Source of the DNA: DASTSN01 sp035760665
Lineage (GTDB): Bacteria; Bacteroidota; Bacteroidia; Chitinophagales; Chitinophagaceae
DNA: 64,000 nt
Assembly: GCA_035760665.1 (NCBI GenBank)
Contig: DASTSN010000085.1
Coordinates: 1 to 64,000, forward strand
Direction: 5' to 3'
Under the pieces are notes generated by a model, which worked only from the letters and a program-made list of their open reading frames with translations, did not search any database and was not told the origin of the DNA. The position numbers and the translations under genes are program-made. The stretch's first letter is position 1, and each line of letters starts with the position of its first letter. Shown here in pieces: positions 35,979 to 44,665 of the stretch.

Positions 35979-37283
35979 ATGAGGAAAAAATCACATTTTC
36001 GTTTCATCTGCGCTGCAAGCCTGATGACGCTTTTCTTTTTTACCGCATGCAAAAATGGTACAGAAAAAAAAGCTGAGGGCGGCAGCACCGCTGCTCCTGC
36101 CAGTGATGTAACACTTACCTTACCGGCAGGGTTTACGACATCTGTTTTTGCCAGCGGTCTTGGCAGTGCCCGTCACCTGACGGTAAATAGTAACGGTGAC
36201 GTGTATGTGAAACTTGGCAAGTTAAAAGATGAAAACGGAATCATTCGTTTACAGGATACTAACCATGACGGAGTGGCTGACAGTGTTTCGGGTTTTGCTG
36301 ATTACACGGGCACCGGGATTGCTTTAAAAAATGGCTATCTCTATGCATCTTCCGATGAAGAGGTTTTTCGTTATAAGCTGGATGATAAAAATACCGTGAT
36401 GGATCCACAACACCCGGAAAAAATTATTACCGGTTTGTTGTCACGCAACGAGCATGAATCCAAATCCATTACACTCGATAATGACGGAAATATTTATGTG
36501 AATATCGGCGCTTACTCCAATGCCTGCCAGTATGAGGACAGGAAAAAAGGATCGCCGGGTATGAAGCCCTGCACCATCCTCGATTCGGCCGGTGGTATTT
36601 GGCAATTCAAAGCCGATAAAGCGAACCAGGCCTACGGAGATGGGGTGCATTATGCCACCGGTTTACGAAACGTGGTTGGCCTGGACTGGAATACAGCTAC
36701 AAATTCGCTGTTTGTGATGCAGCATGGTCGTGACCAGTTGCACGAGTTATTTCCAGATTTATACGATTCAAAGCAAAGCGCCGAGTTACCGGCAGAATGT
36801 ATGTATGAATTACATAAAGGCTCAAATTGCGGCTGGCCTTATATTTATTACGATCAGTTGCAGCACAAAAAAATACTGGCTCCCGAATATGGTGGAGACG
36901 GAAAGAAAACGGCAGGTGAAGATGCGCAGGATCCTGTGATGGCCTTTCCCGGTCATTTAGCACCAGACGGCCTGTTGTTTTATACCGGTAATATGTTCCC
37001 GGAAAAATATAAAAACGGAGCATTCATTGCATTTCATGGCTCCTGGAACAGGGCGCCTGAACCACAAAAAGGGTATTTCGTTGCATTTGTGCCTTTTAAG
37101 GATGGGAAGCCCAGTGGCGATTGGGAAATATTTGCGGATAATTTTTCCGGGGGACCGGAGCAAACAGCTTCCGGGGCAGCCAAGCACAGGCCCTGCGGAC
37201 TGGCTCAGGGTCCGGATGGCGCCATTTATGTGTCTGACGACTCCAACGGAACAATCTGGAAGATTACCTATAACGGAAAATAA
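35979..37283 (+). CDS. PQQ-type sugar (sorbosone-like) dehydrogenase lipoprotein inside the his operon
   Basis: This is a 434-residue exported protein whose signal sequence ends at the lipobox FFTAC, so it is membrane-anchored. The mature part opens LPAGFTTSVFASGLGSARHLTVNSNGDVYV (split: PAGFTTSVFASGLGSARHL), as in the soluble glucose/sorbosone dehydrogenase six-bladed propeller, and has VMQHGRDQLHELFP, NCGWPYIYY, FHGSWNR and a C-terminal GPDGAIYVSDD. These enzymes oxidise sugars with PQQ. It lies 39 bases after hisC and 94 before hisB and has no evident role in histidine synthesis; it may simply be co-transcribed. Confidence 0.88.
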   Translation: MRKKSHFRFICAASLMTLFFFTACKNGTEKKAEGGSTAAPASDVTLTLPAGFTTSVFASGLGSARHLTVNSNGDVYVKLGKLKDENGIIRLQDTNHDGVADSVSGFADYTGTGIALKNGYLYASSDEEVFRYKLDDKNTVMDPQHPEKIITGLLSRNEHESKSITLDNDGNIYVNIGAYSNACQYEDRKKGSPGMKPCTILDSAGGIWQFKADKANQAYGDGVHYATGLRNVVGLDWNTATNSLFVMQHGRDQLHELFPDLYDSKQSAELPAECMYELHKGSNCGWPYIYYDQLQHKKILAPEYGGDGKKTAGEDAQDPVMAFPGHLAPDGLLFYTGNMFPEKYKNGAFIAFHGSWNRAPEPQKGYFVAFVPFKDGKPSGDWEIFADNFSGGPEQTASGAAKHRPCGLAQGPDGAIYVSDDSNGTIWKITYNGK

Positions 37284-37377
37284 CAAATCAATTTATCGAT
37301 CACAGATAAGTGGTAATTCGGAATAAATATATTATTAGCCACTGATTATCCGGTGGCTAATTTGCCAATACGACAGC

Positions 37378-38520
37378 ATGAAACGGATTCTTTTTATTGA
37401 CAGGGATGGAACGCTGATTCACGAAGCACCGCCGACCTACCAGCTTGACTCCTTTGACAAGCTAACGTTTTACCCCCATGTATTTGAATACCTGGGTAAA
37501 ATTGTTCGTGAACTGGACTATGAATTGGTATTGCCCACCAACCAGGATGGAATGGGAACCGATTTGTTTCCCGAGCATACTTTTTGGCCTCTTCACAACT
37601 TTGTGCTGAAAACGTTTGAAGGAGAGGGAATCTGTTTCAATGACGTATTAATAGACAGAAGTTTCCCGCACGAAAATGCGCCTACGCGTAAACCAGGCAC
37701 CGGTATGTTTGCTAACTACATCGGTAACCCGGCGTATGACCTGCCTAATTCTTTTGTCATAGGCGACAGGATTACTGATATGCAGCTGGCAAAAAACCTC
37801 GGCTGTAAAGGTATCTGGCTGAATAACGATGAATCCCTCGGCGCTCTGGAAGTGCAGGATGCAATAGAAGAACTCCGGCAATCAACCATTGTGCTGGAAA
37901 CGCCGGACTGGAAACACATTTACGAGTTCTTAAAATTAGGAATCCGTAAAGTGTCGCATGAGCGGATTACGAAAGAAACGCAGATATACATTGATGTAAA
38001 TATGGATGGAAACGGCGATTCACAAATTGCCACCGGGCTGGGTTTCTTTGATCACATGCTGGAGCAAATTGCAAGACATGGTAAAATTGATTTACGTATC
38101 AATGTAAAGGGCGATTTGCATATTGATGAACACCATACAATTGAAGACACCGGTATTGCCCTGGGTGAGGCATTTGCAAAAGCCCTGGCGGATAAACGCG
38201 GCATGGAACGGTACGGTTTCGCCTTACCCATGGATGAGGCTGACGCGAAAGTGCTGATCGATTTTGGCGGCAGAAACTGGATTGTATGGAATGCATTTTT
38301 CCGGCGGGAAAAAATTGGCGACATGCCAACAGAGATGTTCTTTCATTTTTTTAAATCATTCAGTGATGCAGCAAAATGTAATTTGAATATCGAATGCCAT
38401 GGAGACAATGAGCATCATAAAATCGAAGCTATTTTTAAAGCATTTGCAAAAGCCATTCGGATGGCAGTGAAACGGGATCCGCTAAGCAATTATTTACCCA
38501 GTACTAAGGGCGTACTGTAA
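37378..38520 (+). CDS. hisB: Bifunctional histidinol-phosphatase / imidazoleglycerol-phosphate dehydratase
   Basis: This is a 380-residue fusion. Residues 1-~165 form a HAD-type phosphatase starting LFIDRDGTLIHE, with the nucleophile Asp and GDRITDMQLAKN. Residues ~190-380 form the dehydratase, with DGNGDSQIATGLGFFDHMLEQIARHG (split: TGLGFFDHMLEQIARHG), DEHHTIEDTGIALGEA and ECHGDNEHHKIEAIFKAFAKA. The cysteine zinc site of the E. coli phosphatase half (CxHxPxxxCxC) is replaced here by SFPHENAPTRKP, so no zinc is expected. It is the last his gene before a minus-strand block. Confidence 0.96.
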   Translation: MKRILFIDRDGTLIHEAPPTYQLDSFDKLTFYPHVFEYLGKIVRELDYELVLPTNQDGMGTDLFPEHTFWPLHNFVLKTFEGEGICFNDVLIDRSFPHENAPTRKPGTGMFANYIGNPAYDLPNSFVIGDRITDMQLAKNLGCKGIWLNNDESLGALEVQDAIEELRQSTIVLETPDWKHIYEFLKLGIRKVSHERITKETQIYIDVNMDGNGDSQIATGLGFFDHMLEQIARHGKIDLRINVKGDLHIDEHHTIEDTGIALGEAFAKALADKRGMERYGFALPMDEADAKVLIDFGGRNWIVWNAFFRREKIGDMPTEMFFHFFKSFSDAAKCNLNIECHGDNEHHKIEAIFKAFAKAIRMAVKRDPLSNYLPSTKGVL

Positions 38521-38544
38521 GCAGCATGATCAACTGCGGTTCAT

Positions 38545-39816
38545 TTATTTATCCTGCCTGTAAATAACGCCGTTTTTCATAACGAGTGTAATGTTCCGGA
38601 TGGCTTTTATTTCTTCTGCCGGGTTGCCTTCAACCGCAATCAGGTCAGCCAGTAAGCCTTTTTTGATACTGCCAATTTTGTCGGCGTAGCCAAACACAGT
38701 AGCGTTGATGGATGTAGCAGACCTGAGTACATCGGCCGGCGTCATGCCATAGTCAACCATCAATTCCATTTCCCGGGCATTATCGCCATGGGAAAACACA
38801 CCCACATCGCCGCCCATGCAAATCGTCACGCCGGCTTTCAGCGCCAGCGAAAAACTTTTTTTCTTTTCAACAATCCGCTGCGGGTCGGGATCAATGCCTT
38901 TTCGCCAGCCTTTGTAAGATTCGTAAGCTTCGCCAGCTGCCAGTGTGGGGCATAACGCAATGCCTTTTTCTTTCATCATCGCAAATACTTCAGCCGTTCC
39001 GTAATCGCCATGTTCAATAGTGGTAACTCCAGCATCAATCGCCCGTTTCATTCCTTCGGCAGTACCGGCATGGGCCGCAACAGGGCGGTGACTGCTTCCT
39101 GCAATTTTTACAGCCATCATCATTTCTTCTGTTGTGAGGGTTGGCGCCGCTTCGCCGTCTCTGCCCCAGCCATAGTCGGCATATACTTTAATCAAATCGG
39201 CACCTTTACTGATCTGAATTCTGGCTTCTTTTTCCATTTCTTCAACACTGGCAATTTCGGCAGCGCCTTTTGGATAGTTGACATCAGGGTTTTTTGATTT
39301 TACGCCGTAGGAGCCCAGTGCTACGATGGCTCGGGTAGCGCAAATCATCCGCGGTCCGGGAATAATGCCTTTTTCAATCGCCGTTTTTAAACCCACATCA
39401 TCATACATGGCGCCTTCTGTTCCCAGGTCCCGAACAGTGGTAAAGCCGGCCAGTAAAGTCTGCCGGGCATGCACAACGGCCCGGGCTGTACGTTCTGCTC
39501 TTGATTCGGTAAGCACCTGATCATTCCAGCTTGTCTCGTTATAGGGATGAAGAAAAAGATGCGCATGCCCTTCAATCAGTCCTGGCAATAAGGTCATGCC
39601 TTTCAGGTCAATGATGTCCGTGTTGGCCGGCAATTTAAACCGCAAAGGACCTGCTTGTTCGATCTGTTGATTTTTTACCAGCACAACCCAGTCATTGTGC
39701 AGTTGTTCGCCATCAAAAACACGGTCGGGTTTCAACAGGATATAGTGATCGCCGGTTTGTGCAGCCGCAAGTATTGTATAAAAAATACCGATAACCAGTA
39801 ATGAATTTTTTTTCAT
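38545..39816 (-). CDS. Exported metal-dependent amidohydrolase
   Basis: This 423-residue protein has a signal peptide (NSLLVIGIFYTILAAAQ). The two-metal TIM-barrel hydrolase ligands are visible: HAH in LIEGHAHLFLHP (~residue 82), Lys in LIKVYADYGWG (~205), His in PVAAHAGTAEG (~243), His in TIEHGDYG (~265) and Asp in MGGDVGVFSHG (~330). It belongs to the imidazolonepropionase-like/prolidase-like amidohydrolases that are common in secreted form; the substrate is unknown. It is last in a five-gene minus-strand operon, nine bases after the small GNAT gene. Confidence 0.9.
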   Translation of the reverse strand: MKKNSLLVIGIFYTILAAAQTGDHYILLKPDRVFDGEQLHNDWVVLVKNQQIEQAGPLRFKLPANTDIIDLKGMTLLPGLIEGHAHLFLHPYNETSWNDQVLTESRAERTARAVVHARQTLLAGFTTVRDLGTEGAMYDDVGLKTAIEKGIIPGPRMICATRAIVALGSYGVKSKNPDVNYPKGAAEIASVEEMEKEARIQISKGADLIKVYADYGWGRDGEAAPTLTTEEMMMAVKIAGSSHRPVAAHAGTAEGMKRAIDAGVTTIEHGDYGTAEVFAMMKEKGIALCPTLAAGEAYESYKGWRKGIDPDPQRIVEKKKSFSLALKAGVTICMGGDVGVFSHGDNAREMELMVDYGMTPADVLRSATSINATVFGYADKIGSIKKGLLADLIAVEGNPAEEIKAIRNITLVMKNGVIYRQDK

Positions 39817-39825
39817 GATAAAAAT

Positions 39826-40116
39826 TTAGGAAACATGATAAAGCACATCTGCATATTCGGGTTTCTTCTTGAATACGGCATTGGCAAAAGGACACAGGGG
39901 TATAATTTTTACCTGGTGACGACGGGCATATTCAACTGCAGCACGTACCAGCTGGTAACCGGCATTTTGTCCACGCAACTCTTCGCCCACTTCGGTGTGT
40001 TCAATCACCATTTCATCCGGTTGCCGCATGTAATAAATCATTTCAGCAGCAATTCCTTCGTCTCCCTCAATGTAAAACAGTCCTTTTTTACCGGTTTCTC
40101 TTTGCTGGATAAGCAT
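39826..40116 (-). CDS. Small GNAT-fold N-acetyltransferase (NATD1/YjdJ-like)
   Basis: This is a 96-residue minimal GCN5-like protein. HTEVGEELRGQNAGYQLVRAAVEYARRH contains the acetyl-CoA pyrophosphate loop (RGQNAG; split here: VGEELRGQNAG), and IIPLCPFANAVFKKKPEY is the typical C-terminal motif of this tiny subfamily. The substrate is unknown. It sits 7 bases after the DUF5009 gene and 9 before the amidohydrolase. Confidence 0.88.
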   Translation of the reverse strand: MLIQQRETGKKGLFYIEGDEGIAAEMIYYMRQPDEMVIEHTEVGEELRGQNAGYQLVRAAVEYARRHQVKIIPLCPFANAVFKKKPEYADVLYHVS

Positions 40117-40123
40117 AGGCTTG

Positions 40124-41239
40124 TTACAATTTTAAAAATATTTTTTTCTTGTATAAAAAGTAGCACAATAACCATTCCAGTGCAAATATGCAAAAGGAAG
40201 CTACGAACATTTTTACAACAGCCGGGCTGTGAATGATGTCAAGAAATCCATTAGAAATCGTGGTGATATACCCGTTAAACCAATGGTGCCCTACAATTTC
40301 GAAGAACAGGTAAATAAAAATGGAATTCATGCCCACGATCGTGAAAAACTGCAGGTGTTTCCGGTGTTCTTTGATGTCGATCCACCAGTAACTTGCGGCA
40401 ATCCCCCAGAGACACCAGCCAAGCGAGGCGAGGGTGAAAGCACTCGTGGCAATTCGTTTAATGATAGGCGTTATACCAGCCTGATCAAGCCCGTAACCCA
40501 TCAGCAGGCAGATAAAGCCCCACAGCAGCAAAGGTTTTATTTTTTCTTTCCCGGATTGCAGCAGTTTTCCTGTTAGTGCCCCGGCAATGGTGTGCACAGC
40601 TGTGGGGACGCAGTTGATCGCCACCCAGCCATCGTGGTTGATTTTGTTCATCAGCAAAAGATCAACATAATTTCCAAAATTGTGCTGGTCTGTAAAAGGT
40701 TGATCGAATCCCGGGATATGGGTAAAGCGGTAAAGTGCTTCAGTTAACAAGAGCAGACCCACACAAAAAAGAATTTGAAGAGTGGCCGACCAGCGGAATA
40801 TTAAAAACGCGTTTAGCGTGGTAAAGGATAATTGTGTCAGTACATCCCACAGCCGGAAGGATATGCCTTTTTCCCCCGGCCATACCAGGTAGTCCAATAC
40901 GCCCCAGAAAAAAAGCCACCAGCAGCGTTTTAATGTTTTCCTGAATGACTGTGCCCAGCTCATACCATTTAGTTGCTGGCGCTGTAATGAATAGGCCATG
41001 GCTGCACCAGCCATAAACATAAAAGCCGGCTGGATAAGGTCCCAGAAACGAAGGCCGTTCCAGGGATGATGGAAAAATTGCTGCGTCAAAGGGTGCAACA
41101 GGCTTCCCTCCGTTGCATCAGACAGGTGATCATAGAGTCCTGCACTTTCCAGTGCCAGTACTACCATGATGAATCCCCGCATAAAATCAAGTGACAGTAA
41201 TCGCTTGTAGGCAGTTGTTACGGGTTGGCTTTCCGGCAT
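40124..41239 (-). CDS. DUF5009-type multi-pass membrane protein (acyltransferase-3/HGSNAT-like)
   Basis: This 371-residue protein has about ten membrane segments. The opening RLLSLDFMRGFIMVVLALE matches the LDxxRG start of heparan-alpha-glucosaminide acetyltransferase-like and DUF5009 proteins. The conserved FWDLIQPAFMFMAGAAMAYS follows (~residues 75-95), and a late GMNSIFIYLFFEIVGHHWF. It probably transfers an acetyl group to a sugar across the inner membrane. The ATG at 41239 is chosen over a TTG at 41266. Confidence 0.88.
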   Translation of the reverse strand: MPESQPVTTAYKRLLSLDFMRGFIMVVLALESAGLYDHLSDATEGSLLHPLTQQFFHHPWNGLRFWDLIQPAFMFMAGAAMAYSLQRQQLNGMSWAQSFRKTLKRCWWLFFWGVLDYLVWPGEKGISFRLWDVLTQLSFTTLNAFLIFRWSATLQILFCVGLLLLTEALYRFTHIPGFDQPFTDQHNFGNYVDLLLMNKINHDGWVAINCVPTAVHTIAGALTGKLLQSGKEKIKPLLLWGFICLLMGYGLDQAGITPIIKRIATSAFTLASLGWCLWGIAASYWWIDIKEHRKHLQFFTIVGMNSIFIYLFFEIVGHHWFNGYITTISNGFLDIIHSPAVVKMFVASFCIFALEWLLCYFLYKKKIFLKL

Positions 41240-41287
41240 ATATGTTTTGGCTTTGGCTTGCGGCAATCGTAAGGGGTGGAGGCGCTG

Positions 41288-42118
41288 CTACAGCATTGTC
41301 ATCGGATCATCCACCACGCGAAAATTTTCATGGAAGTTATCTATAAAAGCGATATCCTCAGGCGAAATTTTGAAATCAAAAATGCCGGCATTTTCCAGCA
41401 GCCGGGCCGGGTTTGAAGATTTTGGAATGGGCGAGACGCCGTGTTCAATATTCCAGCGAAGGATTATCTGGGCAGGTGTTTTGCTATACTTTTTTGCTAA
41501 ATCCAGCAAGCGGGGATCCTGCAGTTTCCGGCCGCGTACCAATGGAGAGTAAGCTTGCAATTGTATAGAAAATTTTTTACAGTAGAGCAAAAGGTCTTCC
41601 AGGTATAAATAGGGACTGAATTCGACCTGGTTTACTGCCGGTGGAGTGGTTGCATATGTATTTAATTCGTCAAGAAAGGGTATAAGATAGTTGGCTACAC
41701 CGATTGCTCTTACCTTTTTATCAGCATATAATTTTTCCAGCGCCATCCACGTTTGTTTCCGTTTACCTTTTATGGGCCAGTGTACCAGGTAGAGGTCAAC
41801 GTAGTCCAGGCCCAATTTTTTCAAGCTACTGTCAAATGCTTTCAGGGTAGCATCGTAGCCCTGGTCACTGTTAGCAACTTTGGTCGTCACGAATAGCTCT
41901 TTTCTTGGTACAAGGCTTTTGCGGATGGCATTACCCACTTCCTTTTCATTTTCATATAAGGTGGCGGTATCAATCAGCCTGTAACCAATCTCCAGGGCTT
42001 TTCCCACAGCCTGTTCGGCCGTTTTGCCGTACATATTATAAACGCCAAGGCCCAACAACGGCATCTCTACACCGTTGTTGAGCGTTGTTGTTGATTGTTG
42101 ATCAAGACTATTTACCAT
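41288..42118 (-). CDS. Aldo/keto reductase
   Basis: This is a 276-residue NADPH-dependent AKR of the 2,5-diketo-gluconate-reductase type. The tetrad is visible: Asp in RLIDTATLY, Tyr in the same motif, Lys in FVTTKVAN and His in YLVHWPIKG. The C-terminal IPKSSNPARLLENAGIFDF binds the cofactor phosphate. The start codon overlaps the end of the PhyH gene by seven bases, so the pair is translationally coupled. This fits a sugar or sugar-acid modification pathway. Confidence 0.93.
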   Translation of the reverse strand: MVNSLDQQSTTTLNNGVEMPLLGLGVYNMYGKTAEQAVGKALEIGYRLIDTATLYENEKEVGNAIRKSLVPRKELFVTTKVANSDQGYDATLKAFDSSLKKLGLDYVDLYLVHWPIKGKRKQTWMALEKLYADKKVRAIGVANYLIPFLDELNTYATTPPAVNQVEFSPYLYLEDLLLYCKKFSIQLQAYSPLVRGRKLQDPRLLDLAKKYSKTPAQIILRWNIEHGVSPIPKSSNPARLLENAGIFDFKISPEDIAFIDNFHENFRVVDDPMTML

Positions 42119-43092
42119 TTTTCTAATCCCAATAGTTTTTTCCCCAATTCGTTTAATGAAGCTCGTTCATATTTTGTTTGCTCCCAGTTTCGCGGATCGC
42201 CGGGGAAAGCATAACCTTCCGGTGCGATCCTGTCGCGCCAGGATGCAATGCGCCATTGCCGCAGTGCTTCGTTGTCTTCTTCTGCAGGCATCATGGAAAT
42301 ATATTGTGCTATCCGCACTTTGCTGCCACTTTTATTCGGGCGGATTCCATGCGGCTGCAGGCTGTTAAAAATCAGCAGATCGCCGGCTTCCATTTTAACC
42401 TTTACAATTTCAAAACCAGTTACATCCGGTTTAAAATGATCACGGTCGGCTGGTTGTGTGAGTTTCCACGTATCATAGGTCCTGAATAACTCAGGTATAC
42501 ACTGAAAACCACCCATGTTTTCATCAGTTTGGTCTGCCAGCGCCAATACGCCCTGTACATTCACCGGCTTGGTCTCCGGGTCGTAATCCCAGTGGATGAA
42601 TCCTTTGTACTCAAAGTCCGGGCGGATGGGAAAATTCAGGTTAGCGCGGTCGATAGTTACCCATAATTTTTCTGTTCCCCAAATGTCGACAAAAGCATCA
42701 TACACCCGCTGTGTTTGCCGGTTATTCCACAAATGCTGGTTATTGTATACTTCCACCATGCCTGTATTTGTTAGTTCTTTCATTTTGATGGCTGCCCGCG
42801 GCGGCGTGTACCAGGTTTCGGGATTGTCCGGATCTTTTTCTTCAAACTCCCATAAAAACCTCGCCGTTGCAGCAGCTTGTTCTTTTGGCACGGCATTTTT
42901 GATAACAATATATCCGTTCTGAATCCAGAACTGCCAGTCTTCTTCACTTAATACCCGCAGCGGTTTTCCGTTACTGCGGTCATTCAGCTTTATAGCGCTG
43001 CTTTTAGCTGTGGACGGGTTCCCGGGAATATCTTTGTGTGCATTGTTGGGCATCATCGTGGCGGCCATGCTGGCCATAGTTTTTTGTTCCAT
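42112..43092 (-). CDS. Phytanoyl-CoA dioxygenase (PhyH) family protein
   Basis: This is a 326-residue Fe(II)/2-oxoglutarate dioxygenase. The iron ligands appear as His-x-Asp in GFIHWDYDPE (~residue 170) and the distal His in LQPHGIRPN, with the 2-oxoglutarate Arg in SKVRIAQY. The ATG at 43092 is used; a longer frame from 43146 starts with an unconvincing Cys/Lys-rich leader. It is the first gene of the five-gene operon and is divergent from an AraC regulator that is a natural candidate to control it. Confidence 0.9.
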   Translation of the reverse strand: MEQKTMASMAATMMPNNAHKDIPGNPSTAKSSAIKLNDRSNGKPLRVLSEEDWQFWIQNGYIVIKNAVPKEQAAATARFLWEFEEKDPDNPETWYTPPRAAIKMKELTNTGMVEVYNNQHLWNNRQTQRVYDAFVDIWGTEKLWVTIDRANLNFPIRPDFEYKGFIHWDYDPETKPVNVQGVLALADQTDENMGGFQCIPELFRTYDTWKLTQPADRDHFKPDVTGFEIVKVKMEAGDLLIFNSLQPHGIRPNKSGSKVRIAQYISMMPAEEDNEALRQWRIASWRDRIAPEGYAFPGDPRNWEQTKYERASLNELGKKLLGLEKW

Positions 43093-43541
43093 ATAGCAAT
43101 ATTTACAGGTTGTTAATTTATATTTTTTTGTATAACGGGCACACACGTTTGTTTTTTGTACAATAGCCGGTCGCTGTTCGGTGCTTACAGTGTAGGGCCA
43201 GGGCAGTCAAGTTGTTCAGCAAAGACTGGCCGGTCGCTGCTTGTACAGCGAAAGCGCCTGGTTTTTTGAAAAAGCCTGTCGTAGCCGGCATCAGGCTTGT
43301 TGTGCTACTTGGCAGATCTTGTCCGGCGGTTGAAGAGACTGGTTGATTGGCTATCATATTGCAAGATTCGTTTCAGGATCAAAAATACCCTTTGTGTTAA
43401 CCCGTATTCTACACCTGTAATAACCGGTTTTTGTTCTTGATTGATATTTTTTATTTTTTTCCAAAAGAAAAAGTATATTTAAGAACAATAAATGGTCCTA
43501 TATAAAATGCTGCATCCGGGGTTCACAAAAAGCGTCTTTAT
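43093..43541. other. Divergent intergenic region between the PhyH operon and its candidate AraC regulator
   Basis: These 449 bases are without a convincing gene. A minus-strand frame (43118-43357) overlaps the PhyH leader, has no start context and unusual composition, and is not called. The half next to the AraC gene is strongly AT-rich (long T and A runs around 43450-43490), as expected for promoters. No clear inverted repeat was found. Confidence 0.5.
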
Positions 43542-44393
43542 ATGAAAGTGCAACTGGAAGAGATAAAACCTGATGCAGAAAGTTCCTTTAAGATTTTGCT
43601 CACCCCAAACCTGAATGATCTTTTTTACTGGCATTTTCACCCGGAATACGAAATTGTGTATGTGGAGGCGGCCAATGGTATCCGGCATGTCGGCGATCAT
43701 ATCTCTCGCTATGAAGAAAGCGACCTGGTTCTGATTGGTCCCAACATACCACACCTGAATTTTGACTACGGTATTAAAGCTGCGTGTGAGCAGGTGGTTG
43801 TACAAATGAAAGAGAATTTTCTGGGGGCCACCTTTTTTGCCCTGCCGGAGATTGCTCCAATCCGGCAGCTTTTTGAGCGGGCGAGAAGCGGGGTAGCCTT
43901 TTACGGTGAAACAAAAAAGGAAGCTGGCAGGCTATTAAAAGAACTCTCTGGTCAGGATCATTTTGATCAGTTAATGCAACTCCTCCGGATTTTTCATTTG
44001 CTGGCTGCCAGCCAGGAATATAGTTGTCTCAACAGCCGCCCGCTTGCCCATGCCTCCTTATTAAAAGAGCAAAAGCGAATGCATGCTATTTACCATTACA
44101 TCGAAACACATTATCAGCAAAAAATGGATGTTAAAAAAGTAGCAGCGCTTACGCATCTCACAACAGCGGCATTTTGCCGTTATTTTAAAAAAATCACCCA
44201 TCTCACGTTTACGGAATTTGTCAACCAGTACCGCGTCAACCAGGCAAAGAAACTGTTGCTATACGATAAAAACGTTACCGAAGCCTGCTTTGAAAGCGGT
44301 TTTGAAAACTTATCTCATTTCAACAAAACCTTTAAAAAAATAACGGGAGAAAACCCTTCTGCATTCAGGAAGCGGAATGTTTCCACCTTATAG
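43542..44393 (+). CDS. AraC-family transcriptional regulator with cupin sensor domain
   Basis: This 283-residue protein has an N-terminal cupin (FYWHFHPEYEIVYVE ... LVLIGPNIPHLNF) that senses a small molecule, often a sugar. Its C-terminal double HTH is YIETHYQQKMDVKKVAALTHL ... AAFCRYFKKITHLTFTEFVNQYRV ... ACFESGFENLSHFNKTFKKITGENPSAFRK (each a short excerpt of the domain). It is divergent from the PhyH/AKR/DUF5009/GNAT/amidohydrolase operon and so is probably its regulator. Confidence 0.92.
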   Translation: MKVQLEEIKPDAESSFKILLTPNLNDLFYWHFHPEYEIVYVEAANGIRHVGDHISRYEESDLVLIGPNIPHLNFDYGIKAACEQVVVQMKENFLGATFFALPEIAPIRQLFERARSGVAFYGETKKEAGRLLKELSGQDHFDQLMQLLRIFHLLAASQEYSCLNSRPLAHASLLKEQKRMHAIYHYIETHYQQKMDVKKVAALTHLTTAAFCRYFKKITHLTFTEFVNQYRVNQAKKLLLYDKNVTEACFESGFENLSHFNKTFKKITGENPSAFRKRNVSTL

Positions 44394-44471
44394 TGCCACA
44401 GTTTTACCCGTTTCCCTGCTTCCGGGGTGGAGCGGTTGGCATGATCCATTATACAGAGTGCTTAAAAAAAA

Positions 44472-44503
44472 TTTGCCTGATTAAATTTTAGCCTCCATAT
44501 TTG
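44472..44503 (+). promoter_or_regulatory. Promoter of the trp leader/operon (Bacteroidota type)
   Basis: TTTG (44472-44475), a 20-base spacer and CATATTTG (44496-44503), seven of eight positions of TAnnTTTG. The leader ATG begins at 44511, eight bases after the element, so transcription would start at or within a base or two of the ATG. Confidence 0.7.
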
Positions 44504-44510
44504 CAGTGCA

Positions 44511-44573
44511 ATGAAAAAAACTGTGATCAATAATCTGTGGTGGTGGCATACAAACTCTAAGGGGTCTGTATAG
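44511..44573 (+). CDS. trpL: Tryptophan operon leader peptide
   Basis: This is a 20-residue frame with three consecutive Trp codons (residues 10-12, bases 44538-44546), reading MKKTVINNLWWWHTNSKGSV and ending at TAG 44571-44573. It lies between a promoter and a terminator hairpin in front of trpE. Stalling at the Trp codons would leave bases from about 44560 free for the antiterminator. It is too short to be found as an ordinary gene. Confidence 0.93.
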   Translation: MKKTVINNLWWWHTNSKGSV

Positions 44574-44631
44574 TCATTACGATTATTGGTTGTTACCATA
44601 TTCAGGCCCCGGATTTTTCGGGGCTTTTTTT
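44561..44631 (+). terminator. trp attenuator: antiterminator arm plus rho-independent terminator
   Basis: The terminator stem is GCCCCG (44606-44611) / CGGGGC (44619-44624), extended by weaker pairs, followed by seven T. The alternative pairing is GGGGTCTG (44561-44568, end of the leader gene) with CAGGCCCC (44603-44610), eight pairs including one G-U. A ribosome stalled on the Trp codons exposes 44561 onward, and one reaching the stop codon masks it. Same logic as the his attenuator. Confidence 0.9.
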
Positions 44632-44665
44632 ATTGCCGGAATGAAACATAAAAGATAGTAAGCGT

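Noticed and set aside
43118..43357. 79-residue minus-strand frame in the PhyH/AraC intergenic region
   Set aside because: Overlaps the leader of the PhyH gene, has low-complexity Ser/Thr/Ala composition and no homology I recognise.
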